A stretch of DNA of 13,863 bases from Clostridiales bacterium (lineage in GTDB: Bacteria > Bacillota > Clostridia > Oscillospirales > CAG-272): NCBI GenBank assembly GCA_004554105.1, contig SFNW01000042.1, positions 1-13,863 on the forward strand. Reading direction: 5' to 3'. This document shows, in pieces, positions 6,791-13,343 of the stretch. The translations under genes and the position numbers were made by a program. The notes under the pieces were generated by a model, which was not told the DNA's origin, made no database searches, and saw nothing but the letters and a program-made list of their open reading frames with translations. The stretch's first letter is position 1, and every line of letters starts with the position of its first letter.

Positions 6791-6825
6791 TTTCAGCAGT
6801 GCGCCGTTTCGGCGCACTGCTGAAA
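6791..6825 (+). other. Long perfect intercistronic hairpin between mglB and mglA
   Basis: The arms at 6791-6805 and 6811-6825 are exact reverse complements (TTTCAGCAGTGCGCC and its complement), giving 15 pairs, or 16 if the loop-closing G-C is counted. No T-run follows, so it is not a standard terminator. It most likely protects the mglB 3' end from exonucleases, leaving more mglB than mglAC message, as is common after binding-protein genes. Confidence 0.65.
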
Positions 6826-6849
6826 ATAAATCTACGACAGGTGGTTGCT

Positions 6850-8373
6850 ATGGAAAACAGAACAGAGAACAGTCAGCAGAACGTTCTGCTGCGTATGGAG
6901 GGCATCAACAAGGCGTTTCCCGGCGTCAAAGCGCTGGATAACGTCTCGCTGACCGTCAAAGCAGGCACCGTCCACGCCCTGATGGGGGAAAACGGCGCCG
7001 GCAAATCGACGCTGATGAAATGCCTGTTCGGTGTCTACAAAAAAGACAGCGGACATATTTACCTTGAGGGCAAAGAAGTCGATTTCGCAAACTCGAAAGA
7101 GGCACTCGAAAACGGCATTGCCATGGTGCATCAGGAACTCAACCAGGCACTCAAGCGCAATGTCATGGACAATATGTGGCTCGGCAGATTCCCGAAGGTC
7201 GCGCGCGGCGTTCCGTTCACAAGCGAGCGGAAGATGTACGCCGAGACGGTCAAGCTCTTTGAGAAGCTCGGCCTCAACGTCGACCCGAGAACCGTCATGA
7301 GCAAAATGTCGGTTTCCCAGCGGCAGATGGTGGAGATTGCGAAAGCCGTTTCCTACAACGCCAAGGTCATCGTCTTTGACGAGCCGACCTCCTCGCTGAC
7401 CGAGAAGGAAGTTGAGCATCTGTTCCGCATCATCAATATGTTGCGCGACGAGGGCTGCGGAATCATCTACATTTCGCATAAAATGGAGGAGATTCTGCGC
7501 ATCTCGGACGAGGTAACAATCATGCGCGACGGCACATGGGTGGCAACCCGCCCCGCCGCCGAGCTGACCATGAACGAGATTATCCGCCTCATGGTCGGTC
7601 GAGAACTGACCAACCGCTATCCGCCGAAGGACAACAAAATCGGCGACGTGCTGTTTGAGGCAGAGCATATTACGGCGCTCTATTCCAAGTTGAGTGACGT
7701 ATCGTTTACCGCCCGCCGCGGCGAAATCCTCGGCATCGCGGGTCTGGACGGCTCGGGACGTACCGAGCTGCTCGAAAATATCTACGGTACGGCGACCCGC
7801 AAGTCGGGCACGATGAAGCTTGACGGAAAGCCGATTCGCAACCGCAACGCGCGCGAGTCGATTAAAAACGGCTTTGCGCTCTTGACCGAGGAACGCCGTG
7901 CGACCGGCATCTTCGGCATCTTAAGCATTCGTGAAAACACGATGATTTCCAGCCTGAAGAGCTGCCGCATCGGTCCCTTTGTCAGCAAGAAGAAGATGCG
8001 CGCCAAGACCGACTGGTCAATCAAGGCGATGCGCATCAAGACGCCGACGCAGGAGACCAAAATCCGCACGCTTTCGGGCGGTAACCAGCAGAAGGTCATT
8101 CTCGGCAGATGGCTGCTGACCGAGCCGACGGTGCTTCTGCTCGACGAGCCGACGCGCGGCATTGACGTCGGCGCAAAGTATGAAATCTATCAGTTGATTC
8201 TCAATCTGGCAAAGGAGGGCAAGACCGTTATCATGGTCTCGTCCGAAATGCCCGAGCTGCTCGGTGTCTGCGACCGCATTCTTGTCATGTCGGGCGGCAG
8301 ACTCGCGGGCGAGGTCAACGCAGCGACGACCACACAGGAAGAAATTATGGCGCTCGCCGCCAAATTCGCGTAA
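6850..8373 (+). CDS. mglA: Sugar ABC transporter ATPase MglA
   Basis: The ATG at 6850 follows AGGTGG; this gives 507 residues, against 506 in E. coli MglA. An in-frame ATG at 6799 falls within the hairpin and lacks a binding site. It is a two-domain ATPase. Domain 1 has Walker A GENGAGKST (46-54), signature-like MSVSQRQ (153-159), Walker B VIVFDEP (173-179) and switch H210. Domain 2 has a degenerate Walker A, GLDGSGRT (298-305, lysine replaced by arginine), the signature LSGGNQQ (408-414) and Walker B VLLLDEP (428-434), with no switch histidine (VSSEM). This asymmetry, with one degenerate site, is normal in the RbsA/MglA family. It powers import through MglC from the cytoplasmic face and sits 13 bases before mglC. 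Confidence 0.92.
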   Translation: MENRTENSQQNVLLRMEGINKAFPGVKALDNVSLTVKAGTVHALMGENGAGKSTLMKCLFGVYKKDSGHIYLEGKEVDFANSKEALENGIAMVHQELNQALKRNVMDNMWLGRFPKVARGVPFTSERKMYAETVKLFEKLGLNVDPRTVMSKMSVSQRQMVEIAKAVSYNAKVIVFDEPTSSLTEKEVEHLFRIINMLRDEGCGIIYISHKMEEILRISDEVTIMRDGTWVATRPAAELTMNEIIRLMVGRELTNRYPPKDNKIGDVLFEAEHITALYSKLSDVSFTARRGEILGIAGLDGSGRTELLENIYGTATRKSGTMKLDGKPIRNRNARESIKNGFALLTEERRATGIFGILSIRENTMISSLKSCRIGPFVSKKKMRAKTDWSIKAMRIKTPTQETKIRTLSGGNQQKVILGRWLLTEPTVLLLDEPTRGIDVGAKYEIYQLILNLAKEGKTVIMVSSEMPELLGVCDRILVMSGGRLAGEVNAATTTQEEIMALAAKFA

Positions 8374-8386
8374 AAGAGGTTGTATC

Positions 8387-9472
8387 ATGTCTGAAATCAA
8401 CACCATCAAAAAGAAGACGCTCGGCGACCGCTTTGCCGAGTTCAAGGCGATGTCGGGCGCGGATAAGCGGCGTGCTGTCGGCGGTGTCTTAATCAACAAT
8501 GCAATGTATATTATCATTGCGATTGCCGTGATTTTCATTGCGATTAAAGTCCCCGCATTCCTCGGACTGCCCTCTATCGTCAACATCATCTCGCTGACCG
8601 CGGCAAAACTGCCGATTGCGCTTGGCATCGGCGGCTGTATTGTCCTGACCGGTACCGATATTTCGGCAGGTCGCTGCGTAGGTCTGACGGCGTGTATCGC
8701 CGCATCGCTCCTTCAGGTCGCGACCTATTCCAACAAGATGTTCCCGAATCTCGGCGTTATGCCGCTGTGGCTCGTTTTCCTCATCGTTGTCGCAGTCGGC
8801 GCTTTGGTCGGACTGGTCAACGGCTTCTTCGTCGCCAAGTTCAAGCTGCACCCCTTCATCGTTACGCTGTCGACGCAGCTCATCGTGTTCGGCACGGTGC
8901 TGATGTATCTGATGATCGGTACAAACAACGGGCAGACGCTGTCGGGTCTTGACACCTCCTACACCGACTTCGTCCGCGGCACGCTGTTTACGATAGGCGA
9001 CGTCGCCGTACCGAAGTACGTCCTCTACGCGGTCATTATCACGGCGATCATGTGGGTCATCTGGAACAAGACGGCGTTCGGCAAGAATATGTTTGCAGTC
9101 GGCTCGAATGAAGAGGCTGCCAACGTTTCGGGCGTCAACGTCTTCATGACCATCGTTCTCGTCTTCGTCCTTGCGGGCGCCATGTACGGCGTGACCGGCT
9201 TCATTGAGGGCGCGCGCATCGCCTCCTGCTCCGCCAACACGGGTCTGAACTACGAGTGCGACGCGATCGCAGCTTGCGTTATCGGCGGCGTATCGTTTGT
9301 CGGCGGTACAGGTAAAATCAGCGGCATCGTCATCGGCGTTCTGCTGCTCCAAATCATTTTCGCGGGACTGAACTTCCTCTCGGTCTCCGCCAATATGCTT
9401 TACATCATCAAGGGTCTTATCATTCTCATCGCCTGCGCGATTGACATGAGAAAGTACCTTGTCAGAAAGTAA
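8387..9472 (+). CDS. mglC: Sugar ABC transporter permease MglC
   Basis: The ATG at 8387 follows AGAGGTTGTATC, 13 bases after mglA; longer in-frame starts lie inside mglA. It is a 361-residue integral membrane protein of the BPD_transp_2 family, with hydrophobic segments from about residue 38 to 350. The family's conserved cytoplasmic coupling region is seen at 229-252 (TAFGKNMFAVGSNEEAANVSGVNV), and GARIASCSANTGLNYECDAIAACVIGG at about 275-301 is also characteristic. It is slightly longer than E. coli MglC (336) because of a charged cytoplasmic N-terminus of about 37 residues. It forms the channel for the sugar captured by MglB. Confidence 0.92.
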   Translation: MSEINTIKKKTLGDRFAEFKAMSGADKRRAVGGVLINNAMYIIIAIAVIFIAIKVPAFLGLPSIVNIISLTAAKLPIALGIGGCIVLTGTDISAGRCVGLTACIAASLLQVATYSNKMFPNLGVMPLWLVFLIVVAVGALVGLVNGFFVAKFKLHPFIVTLSTQLIVFGTVLMYLMIGTNNGQTLSGLDTSYTDFVRGTLFTIGDVAVPKYVLYAVIITAIMWVIWNKTAFGKNMFAVGSNEEAANVSGVNVFMTIVLVFVLAGAMYGVTGFIEGARIASCSANTGLNYECDAIAACVIGGVSFVGGTGKISGIVIGVLLLQIIFAGLNFLSVSANMLYIIKGLIILIACAIDMRKYLVRK

Positions 9473-9496
9473 AAAACATACGCTAAGGAAAAAATC

Positions 9497-9883
9497 ATGG
9501 CTCGGAATCCCGAAATAACAACCGAATCTGCCGCCCCGCGCAAGAGCGGCGGGCTGTACAGCCGCGTGAAGGTGTCGGTCAAGACGCTCGACATCATCAT
9601 TCTCGTGCTGATTGCCGCGCTGGTGCTCTGCGTTTGGTTTATGGTCAGCCACAACGGCTTTACCGTGACCTATGACACGCTCGGCGGTACGCCGGTGGAA
9701 AGTGTTCGCGTCCTGCACGGCGAGACGCTGTCGCCCGAGACGCCGACGCGCGAGGGGTATACCTTCGACGGCTGGTATCTCGACAAGGAGTACAGGTACG
9801 CGTGGAATCCCGAGACCGACCCCGTTACCGATAGCATGACGCTCTACGCCAAGTGGGTGGAAGCACCGCGCGACGGGACATAA
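9497..9883 (+). CDS. Small membrane-anchored protein with one InlB B-repeat
   Basis: A 128-residue protein starting at an ATG preceded by AAGGAAAAAATC, 24 bases after mglC and before the operon terminator, so it is co-transcribed with the importer. Residues 1-30 are polar and basic (cytoplasmic by the positive-inside rule). Residues 31-51 form one transmembrane helix (LDIIILVLIAALVLCVWFMV). Residues 55-120 form a single InlB B-repeat (Listeria/Bacteroides repeat): FTVTYDTLGGTPVESVRV, then PETPTREGYTFDGWYLD and MTLYAKW. Such repeats are usually found in tandem in large cell-wall proteins, with a beta-grasp-like fold used for surface contacts. Here one repeat would sit directly outside the membrane, perhaps contacting MglB, MglC or wall material. 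The role is unknown. Confidence 0.8.
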   Translation: MARNPEITTESAAPRKSGGLYSRVKVSVKTLDIIILVLIAALVLCVWFMVSHNGFTVTYDTLGGTPVESVRVLHGETLSPETPTREGYTFDGWYLDKEYRYAWNPETDPVTDSMTLYAKWVEAPRDGT

Positions 9884-9916
9884 AACTACCCCCTGGAATC
9901 GACCAAAACCAATAAG

Positions 9917-9950
9917 AAAGAGAGAAACGGGATAGTTTCTCTCTTTTTCG
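9917..9950 (+). terminator. Intrinsic terminator of the mgl operon
   Basis: AAAGAGAGAAAC (9917-9928) pairs with GTTTCTCTCTTT (9935-9946) across a GGGATA loop, followed by more Ts. It ends the mglBAC-InlB-repeat operon. The next gene starts only 18 bases later, so some read-through into the reductase is possible; I find no clear separate promoter for it. Confidence 0.75.
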
Positions 9951-9967
9951 TAAGAAAGGACAGCAAA

Positions 9968-10972
9968 ATGAGCGTTTACAAAGCAGACGGAAACCGCTAT
10001 ACGGAAATGGAATACGCACCGTGCGGCAGATCGGGGCTGAAACTGCCGCGCGTCAGCCTCGGGTTGTGGCAGAATTTCGGCTCGGTCAACAGCTACGAGA
10101 ATGCGCGGCAGATGTGCTTTACCGCATTTGACAACGGCATCACGCACTTTGACCTTGCCAACAATTACGGTCCCGTGCCGGGCAGTGCGGAGAGCAATTT
10201 CGGCAGGATTTTAGCCGAGGATTTGCACCCCTACCGCGACGAGCTGGTGATCAGCTCGAAGGCGGGCTATGATATGTGGGAAGGACCTTATGGGAGCGGC
10301 GGCAGTCGGAAATACCTGATTGCAAGCCTGGACCAAAGTCTGCGCCGCATGGGGCTTGAGTACGTCGACATCTTCTATCATCACCGCATGACGCCCGAGA
10401 CGCCGCTTGAGGAGACGATGGAGGCGCTCGCGCAGATTGTGCATAACGGCAAGGCGCTCTATGTCGGGTTGTCCAACTACGACGGTCCCACCATGCAGCG
10501 CGCGGCGGCGATTCTCGACGAATTGCACGTTCCGTTTCTGATTAACCAGAATCGCTACAGCATTCTCTGCCGTCTGCCCGAGGAGAACGGGCTGCTCGCC
10601 GCCGCAAAGCAGGCGGGGAAGGGCGTGATCTGCTTCAGCCCCTTGGCGCAGGGACTGCTCACCGACCGCTATCTGCGCGGGATTCCGCAGGACAGCCGCG
10701 CCGCGCGCGACAAGACCTTAAAGCAGAGCAAGCTCGGTGAGGACACGCTTGCCTGCATTCGCAAGCTGAACGACATTGCCGCCGCACGCGGGCAGACGCT
10801 TGCCGAAACGGCACTTGCGTGGGTGCTGCATAACGATGCGGTCACCTCGGTGCTGATCGGCGCGTCGTCGCCCGAGCAGATTCTTGACAACATCGGCGCA
10901 CTGCAGAATACAACCTTTACGGAAGACGAGCTTGCTGCCATTGACGCAGCCTCGAAGGGGATTGCGTATTAA
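9968..10972 (+). CDS. yghZ: Aldo/keto reductase, YghZ type
   Basis: The ATG follows AAGAAAGGACAGCAAA. The 334 residues align closely with E. coli YghZ (346 residues), an NADPH-dependent reductase active on L-glyceraldehyde 3-phosphate and methylglyoxal. Shared blocks are GRSGLKLPRVSLGLWQNFG, NGITHFDLANNYGPVPGSAE, AGYDMWEGPYGSGGSRKYL, MGLEYVDIFYHHR, SPLAQGLLTDRYLRGIPQDS and TSVLIGASSPEQI. The catalytic tetrad is D62, Y67, K98 and H139. It is a soluble cytoplasmic TIM-barrel enzyme. Being downstream of a sugar importer, it may detoxify or reduce aldehydes from sugar breakdown, but the true substrate is unproven. The symbol is by homology. Confidence 0.9.
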   Translation: MSVYKADGNRYTEMEYAPCGRSGLKLPRVSLGLWQNFGSVNSYENARQMCFTAFDNGITHFDLANNYGPVPGSAESNFGRILAEDLHPYRDELVISSKAGYDMWEGPYGSGGSRKYLIASLDQSLRRMGLEYVDIFYHHRMTPETPLEETMEALAQIVHNGKALYVGLSNYDGPTMQRAAAILDELHVPFLINQNRYSILCRLPEENGLLAAAKQAGKGVICFSPLAQGLLTDRYLRGIPQDSRAARDKTLKQSKLGEDTLACIRKLNDIAAARGQTLAETALAWVLHNDAVTSVLIGASSPEQILDNIGALQNTTFTEDELAAIDAASKGIAY

Positions 10973-11010
10973 AGTTAAGAGTGAAAAGAGAAAAGTGAAT
11001 AGATGAGGTG

Positions 11011-11044
11011 GAAAACCGCCGTAAGGCGGTTTTCTGCATTTTTC
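11011..11044 (+). terminator. Intrinsic terminator after the aldo/keto reductase
   Basis: GAAAACCGCC-GTAA-GGCGGTTTTC is a perfect ten-pair hairpin, followed by TGCATTTTT. A purine-rich stretch with AGTGAAAAG-like repeats (10974-11010) lies between the stop codon and the hairpin. Confidence 0.75.
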
Positions 11045-11097
11045 GTAAATCGTTTGGGAAATCCGCCCTTGCGGGCTTGTGTGCGTATATGGACGTA

Positions 11098-11118
11098 GGG
11101 CGGGGGCTTGCTCCCGCC
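11098..11118. repeat. GC-rich palindromic element in the spacer
   Basis: GGCGGGGG-CTTG-CTCCCGCC (11099-11118) forms an eight-pair stem with one G-U pair and a CTTG loop, preceded by GTAG. The core GGCGGGGGC recurs 70 bases on, at 11169-11177. It looks like a short intergenic palindromic repeat; with only one copy in this window, its dispersed nature is a guess. Confidence 0.4.
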
Positions 11119-11161
11119 GCATTTGCTTTTGCTTTTTCGCCGAAAAATCCGCCCCTGCCGA

Positions 11162-11190
11162 TTGACACGGCGGGGGCGGCATTGTATAAT
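11162..11190 (+). promoter_or_regulatory. Perfect-consensus sigma-A promoter inside a GC-rich palindrome
   Basis: TTGACA (11162-11167), a 17-base spacer and TATAAT (11185-11190) match the ideal housekeeping promoter. The -35 box fills the loop of a 12-pair inverted repeat, CCGCCCCTGCCG (11149-11160) with CGGCGGGGGCGG (11168-11179, one G-U pair), so most of the spacer is one arm of the palindrome. Transcription would begin near 11197, about 35 bases before the SCP2-like gene. Confidence 0.8.
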
Positions 11191-11231
11191 TGGAACAAAG
11201 AAAACGCCGACAGATCAGGGGGAAAACATAC

Positions 11232-11996
11232 ATGACCGAACCGAAAGCAATGGCTTATGTCAACTTATACGGCGTGCTGGGGTCGCTGGAGAATCTGTGC
11301 GAACTCGACGCCGAGGCAAAGACTATTCTCAAAGAGCTGAAAAAGCCGGTTTCGCTCTGCTTTGACGTGAAGGACGGTCCCTGCCGCACCTTTCATTTCA
11401 CAAGCGAGGGCTGCAAAGTCACCGAGGGTAGCGCGGGCTGCGGCTGCAAGATGAATTTCGCCTCGCCCGAGGCGTTCAACCGCATGATTGACAGCGGCAA
11501 GCCGGGTATGCCGGTCAAGGGCATCGTGACGCTGCTTGCCTTTCTGACAGGACCGTTTACCAAGCTGACCGACCGCCTTGCCGCGGTGCTGCGCCCGACC
11601 GAAGAAGCACTTGCCGACCGCGCCTTTTTCGAGGAAAACACGCTGATGACGATGTATGTCATCGCGGGGGCGATTTCGGGGCTTGCCAACTCGGATTCGA
11701 TTGCGATGATCTCGGCGGGCAACACGGCTGACGGCGACATTTCGCTCGGCATCAAGGACAAGGCGGAAATTACGATTCGCGTCGAGAATCATCGGTTTAC
11801 GACAATCAAGGCAAAGACCGAGCACCCGCGCGCGCTGATGGAATTTGCCGACATCGACCTCGCAAACGGACTGTTCAACGGCAAGGTCTCGACCATCAGC
11901 GAAATGTGCAAGGGCAACATTCGGCTTGCAGGCGTGCTTTCGATGGTGGACAATGTCAACCGCATTCTCGACCGCGTTTCGGTCTATCTGGCATAA
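11232..11996 (+). CDS. Tandem SCP2-like (sterol-carrier-type lipid-binding) domain protein
   Basis: The ATG at 11232 follows AGGGGGAAAACATAC; an in-frame upstream start at 11190 overlaps the -10 box and is rejected. The protein has 254 residues and no signal or membrane segment. Residues about 170-254 resemble an SCP2-type domain: ISLGIKDKAEITIRVENHRF, then FADIDLANGLFNGKVSTISE and the closing KGNIRLAGVLSMVDNVNRIL. Residues about 40-125 repeat the same layout (VSLCFDVKDGPCRTFHF, SPEAFNRMIDSG, VKGIVTLLAFLTGPFTKLTD), so it appears to be an internal duplication. SCP2 folds bind lipids or other hydrophobic ligands. It is 14 bases upstream of the aminotransferase and under the same promoter. Cysteines cluster in the first half (EGSAGCGCKM). 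The ligand is unknown. Confidence 0.7.
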   Translation: MTEPKAMAYVNLYGVLGSLENLCELDAEAKTILKELKKPVSLCFDVKDGPCRTFHFTSEGCKVTEGSAGCGCKMNFASPEAFNRMIDSGKPGMPVKGIVTLLAFLTGPFTKLTDRLAAVLRPTEEALADRAFFEENTLMTMYVIAGAISGLANSDSIAMISAGNTADGDISLGIKDKAEITIRVENHRFTTIKAKTEHPRALMEFADIDLANGLFNGKVSTISEMCKGNIRLAGVLSMVDNVNRILDRVSVYLA

Positions 11997-12010
11997 GGGG
12001 GACGGCAAAA

Positions 12011-13267
12011 ATGAGTCAATATCCAGAGTATTCGCATGAAAAAAGCCGCGCGTGGTTTGACCGCGCACTGAATGTGATTCCCTCCGGCATCTACGGGCAT
12101 CTCGGACCGTCCGAGGGACTGTTCCTGCCGCTTGAAAAGTGGCCGCTCATCAGCGAGCGTGCCGAGGGGACGTATTTTTGGGACATGGACGGCAACAAGT
12201 ACCTTGACCTCATGTGTGCCTACGGTCCGAACGTCCTCGGCTACAGCGACCCCGACGTCGACGCCGCCGCGCTTGAGCAGCTGAAAGCCGGCAACTGCAC
12301 GACCGCGCCGTCCTACAAGATGGTCGAGTGCGCCGAGCTGCTCGTCGACACCGTAGCCTGTGCCGACTGGGCGTATTTCATGAAGAACGGCACCGACGCG
12401 ACGACCTTCGCCGTCCTCTGCGCCCGTGCGCACACCCGCAAAAAGAAGGTTATCTTCTTCAAGGGCTACTATCACGGCAACGACCCTTGGGCGATGAAAG
12501 CCGATTACCCCGGCATTCTGCCCGAAGACGTGGCGAACAACATCATTGTGCCGTGGTTTGACCTCCCCGCGCTCGAACGGGTCTGGGAGGAGACGAAGGG
12601 CGACGTCGCGGCACTGATTGCACAGCCCTACGACCACGGCAATTTCTACGACAACGTCTGCGCAACAAAGGAGCAGTGGCAGGCGGTACGCAAGTTCTGC
12701 GACGACCACGGCATCGTGCTGATTATGGACGACGTGCGCGCGGGCTTCCGCCTTGACATCGCGGGCAGCGACCACTATTACGGCATCAAGGCGGACATCA
12801 TCTGCTTCTGCAAGGCACTTGCCAACGGCTACAATATGTCGGCGGCGTGCGGACGCGAATTTCTGAAAGCGGCGGCGTCCTCGCTCTCGTTCACCGGCTC
12901 GTACTGGATGAGCGCCGTACCGTTTGCGGCGTGTATCGCCTGCATCAACAAAATGAAACGGCTGAACACGCCCGCCCTCTTCCGCAGTAAGGGCGAAAAG
13001 CTGACCGCCGCATTCAAACAGGCGGCGGCGGAAAACGGCTTTAACCTTGTCGTATCGGGCGAGCCTGCGCTGTTTTATCTGCGCATCGCCGACGACGACA
13101 GCCTGATGCTGCATCAGGAATGGGTCGCCGAATGCGTCTCGCGCGGGCTGTTTATCACCTCGCACCACAACCATTTTATCAACGCAGCCCTCACCGACGC
13201 GGACATCAACCTCGCTGCCGAGATTGCAAACGACGCCTTCGCCGTCGTCGCCGCACGGCATCGGTAA
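12011..13267 (+). CDS. Class III aminotransferase, glutamate-1-semialdehyde-aminomutase-like
   Basis: The ATG at 12011 follows AGGGGGACGGCAAAA, 14 bases after the SCP2-like gene; the 418 residues fit this family. It is a PLP enzyme of fold type I, resembling HemL-like aminomutases: IPSGIYGH, ISERAEGTYFWDMDGNKYLDL, the phosphate-binding KNGTDATTFAVLCARAHTRKK, FKGYYHGNDPW, IMDDVRAGFR (D240 to pair with the PLP ring nitrogen; DEV in HemL is DDV here) and FCKALANGYN with the Schiff-base lysine K268. HemL has GKIIGGG at that lysine, so the active-site surround differs. No other haem genes are near, so it is probably an aminotransferase or aminomutase for another substrate. Co-transcription with an SCP2-like protein hints at a hydrophobic or amino-sugar substrate, which is speculative. 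Confidence 0.85.
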   Translation: MSQYPEYSHEKSRAWFDRALNVIPSGIYGHLGPSEGLFLPLEKWPLISERAEGTYFWDMDGNKYLDLMCAYGPNVLGYSDPDVDAAALEQLKAGNCTTAPSYKMVECAELLVDTVACADWAYFMKNGTDATTFAVLCARAHTRKKKVIFFKGYYHGNDPWAMKADYPGILPEDVANNIIVPWFDLPALERVWEETKGDVAALIAQPYDHGNFYDNVCATKEQWQAVRKFCDDHGIVLIMDDVRAGFRLDIAGSDHYYGIKADIICFCKALANGYNMSAACGREFLKAAASSLSFTGSYWMSAVPFAACIACINKMKRLNTPALFRSKGEKLTAAFKQAAAENGFNLVVSGEPALFYLRIADDDSLMLHQEWVAECVSRGLFITSHHNHFINAALTDADINLAAEIANDAFAVVAARHR

Positions 13268-13280
13268 TCGCCGAAATTCA

Positions 13281-13322
13281 ACACAAAAACAGGGTATCCG
13301 CGAGGATACCCTGTTTTTGTGT
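13281..13322. terminator. Strong bidirectional terminator between convergent genes
   Basis: ACACAAAAACAGGGTATCC (13281-13299) and its exact complement (13304-13322) form a 19-pair stem with a GCGA tetraloop. Its T-rich and A-rich ends allow it to stop transcription from both the aminotransferase and the convergent deiminase gene. Confidence 0.9.
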
Positions 13323-13343
13323 AAGTTTTTGTAGTCCTGTGCA

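Noticed and set aside
6799..6849. Upstream in-frame start that would extend MglA by 17 residues
   Set aside because: It is inside the intercistronic hairpin, and the ATG at 6850 has AGGTGG at good spacing and gives the usual family length.
8489..10147. 552-codon open frame antisense to mglC, the InlB-repeat gene and the reductase
   Set aside because: It spans three well-supported plus-strand genes and a terminator, has a D/N/R/H-rich composition typical of reversed membrane-protein codons, and has no ribosome binding site that I can see.
10974..11010. Purine-rich GTGAAAAG-like repeat as a possible CRISPR or repeat array
   Set aside because: The units are short, degenerate and without spacers; this is simple low-complexity sequence before a terminator.
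11906..12010. In-frame extension of the aminotransferase into the SCP2-like gene
   Set aside because: It would overlap the upstream gene by about 90 bases; the ATG at 12011 has a strong GGGGG-type binding site and begins family-like sequence.
11984..13261. 425-codon open frame antisense to the aminotransferase
   Set aside because: It is a mirror of a gene with complete PLP motifs, and its translation shows no domain.
12011..13267. Assignment as hemL, a haem biosynthesis gene
   Set aside because: Lysine and aspartate motifs differ from HemL and no other tetrapyrrole genes are present.
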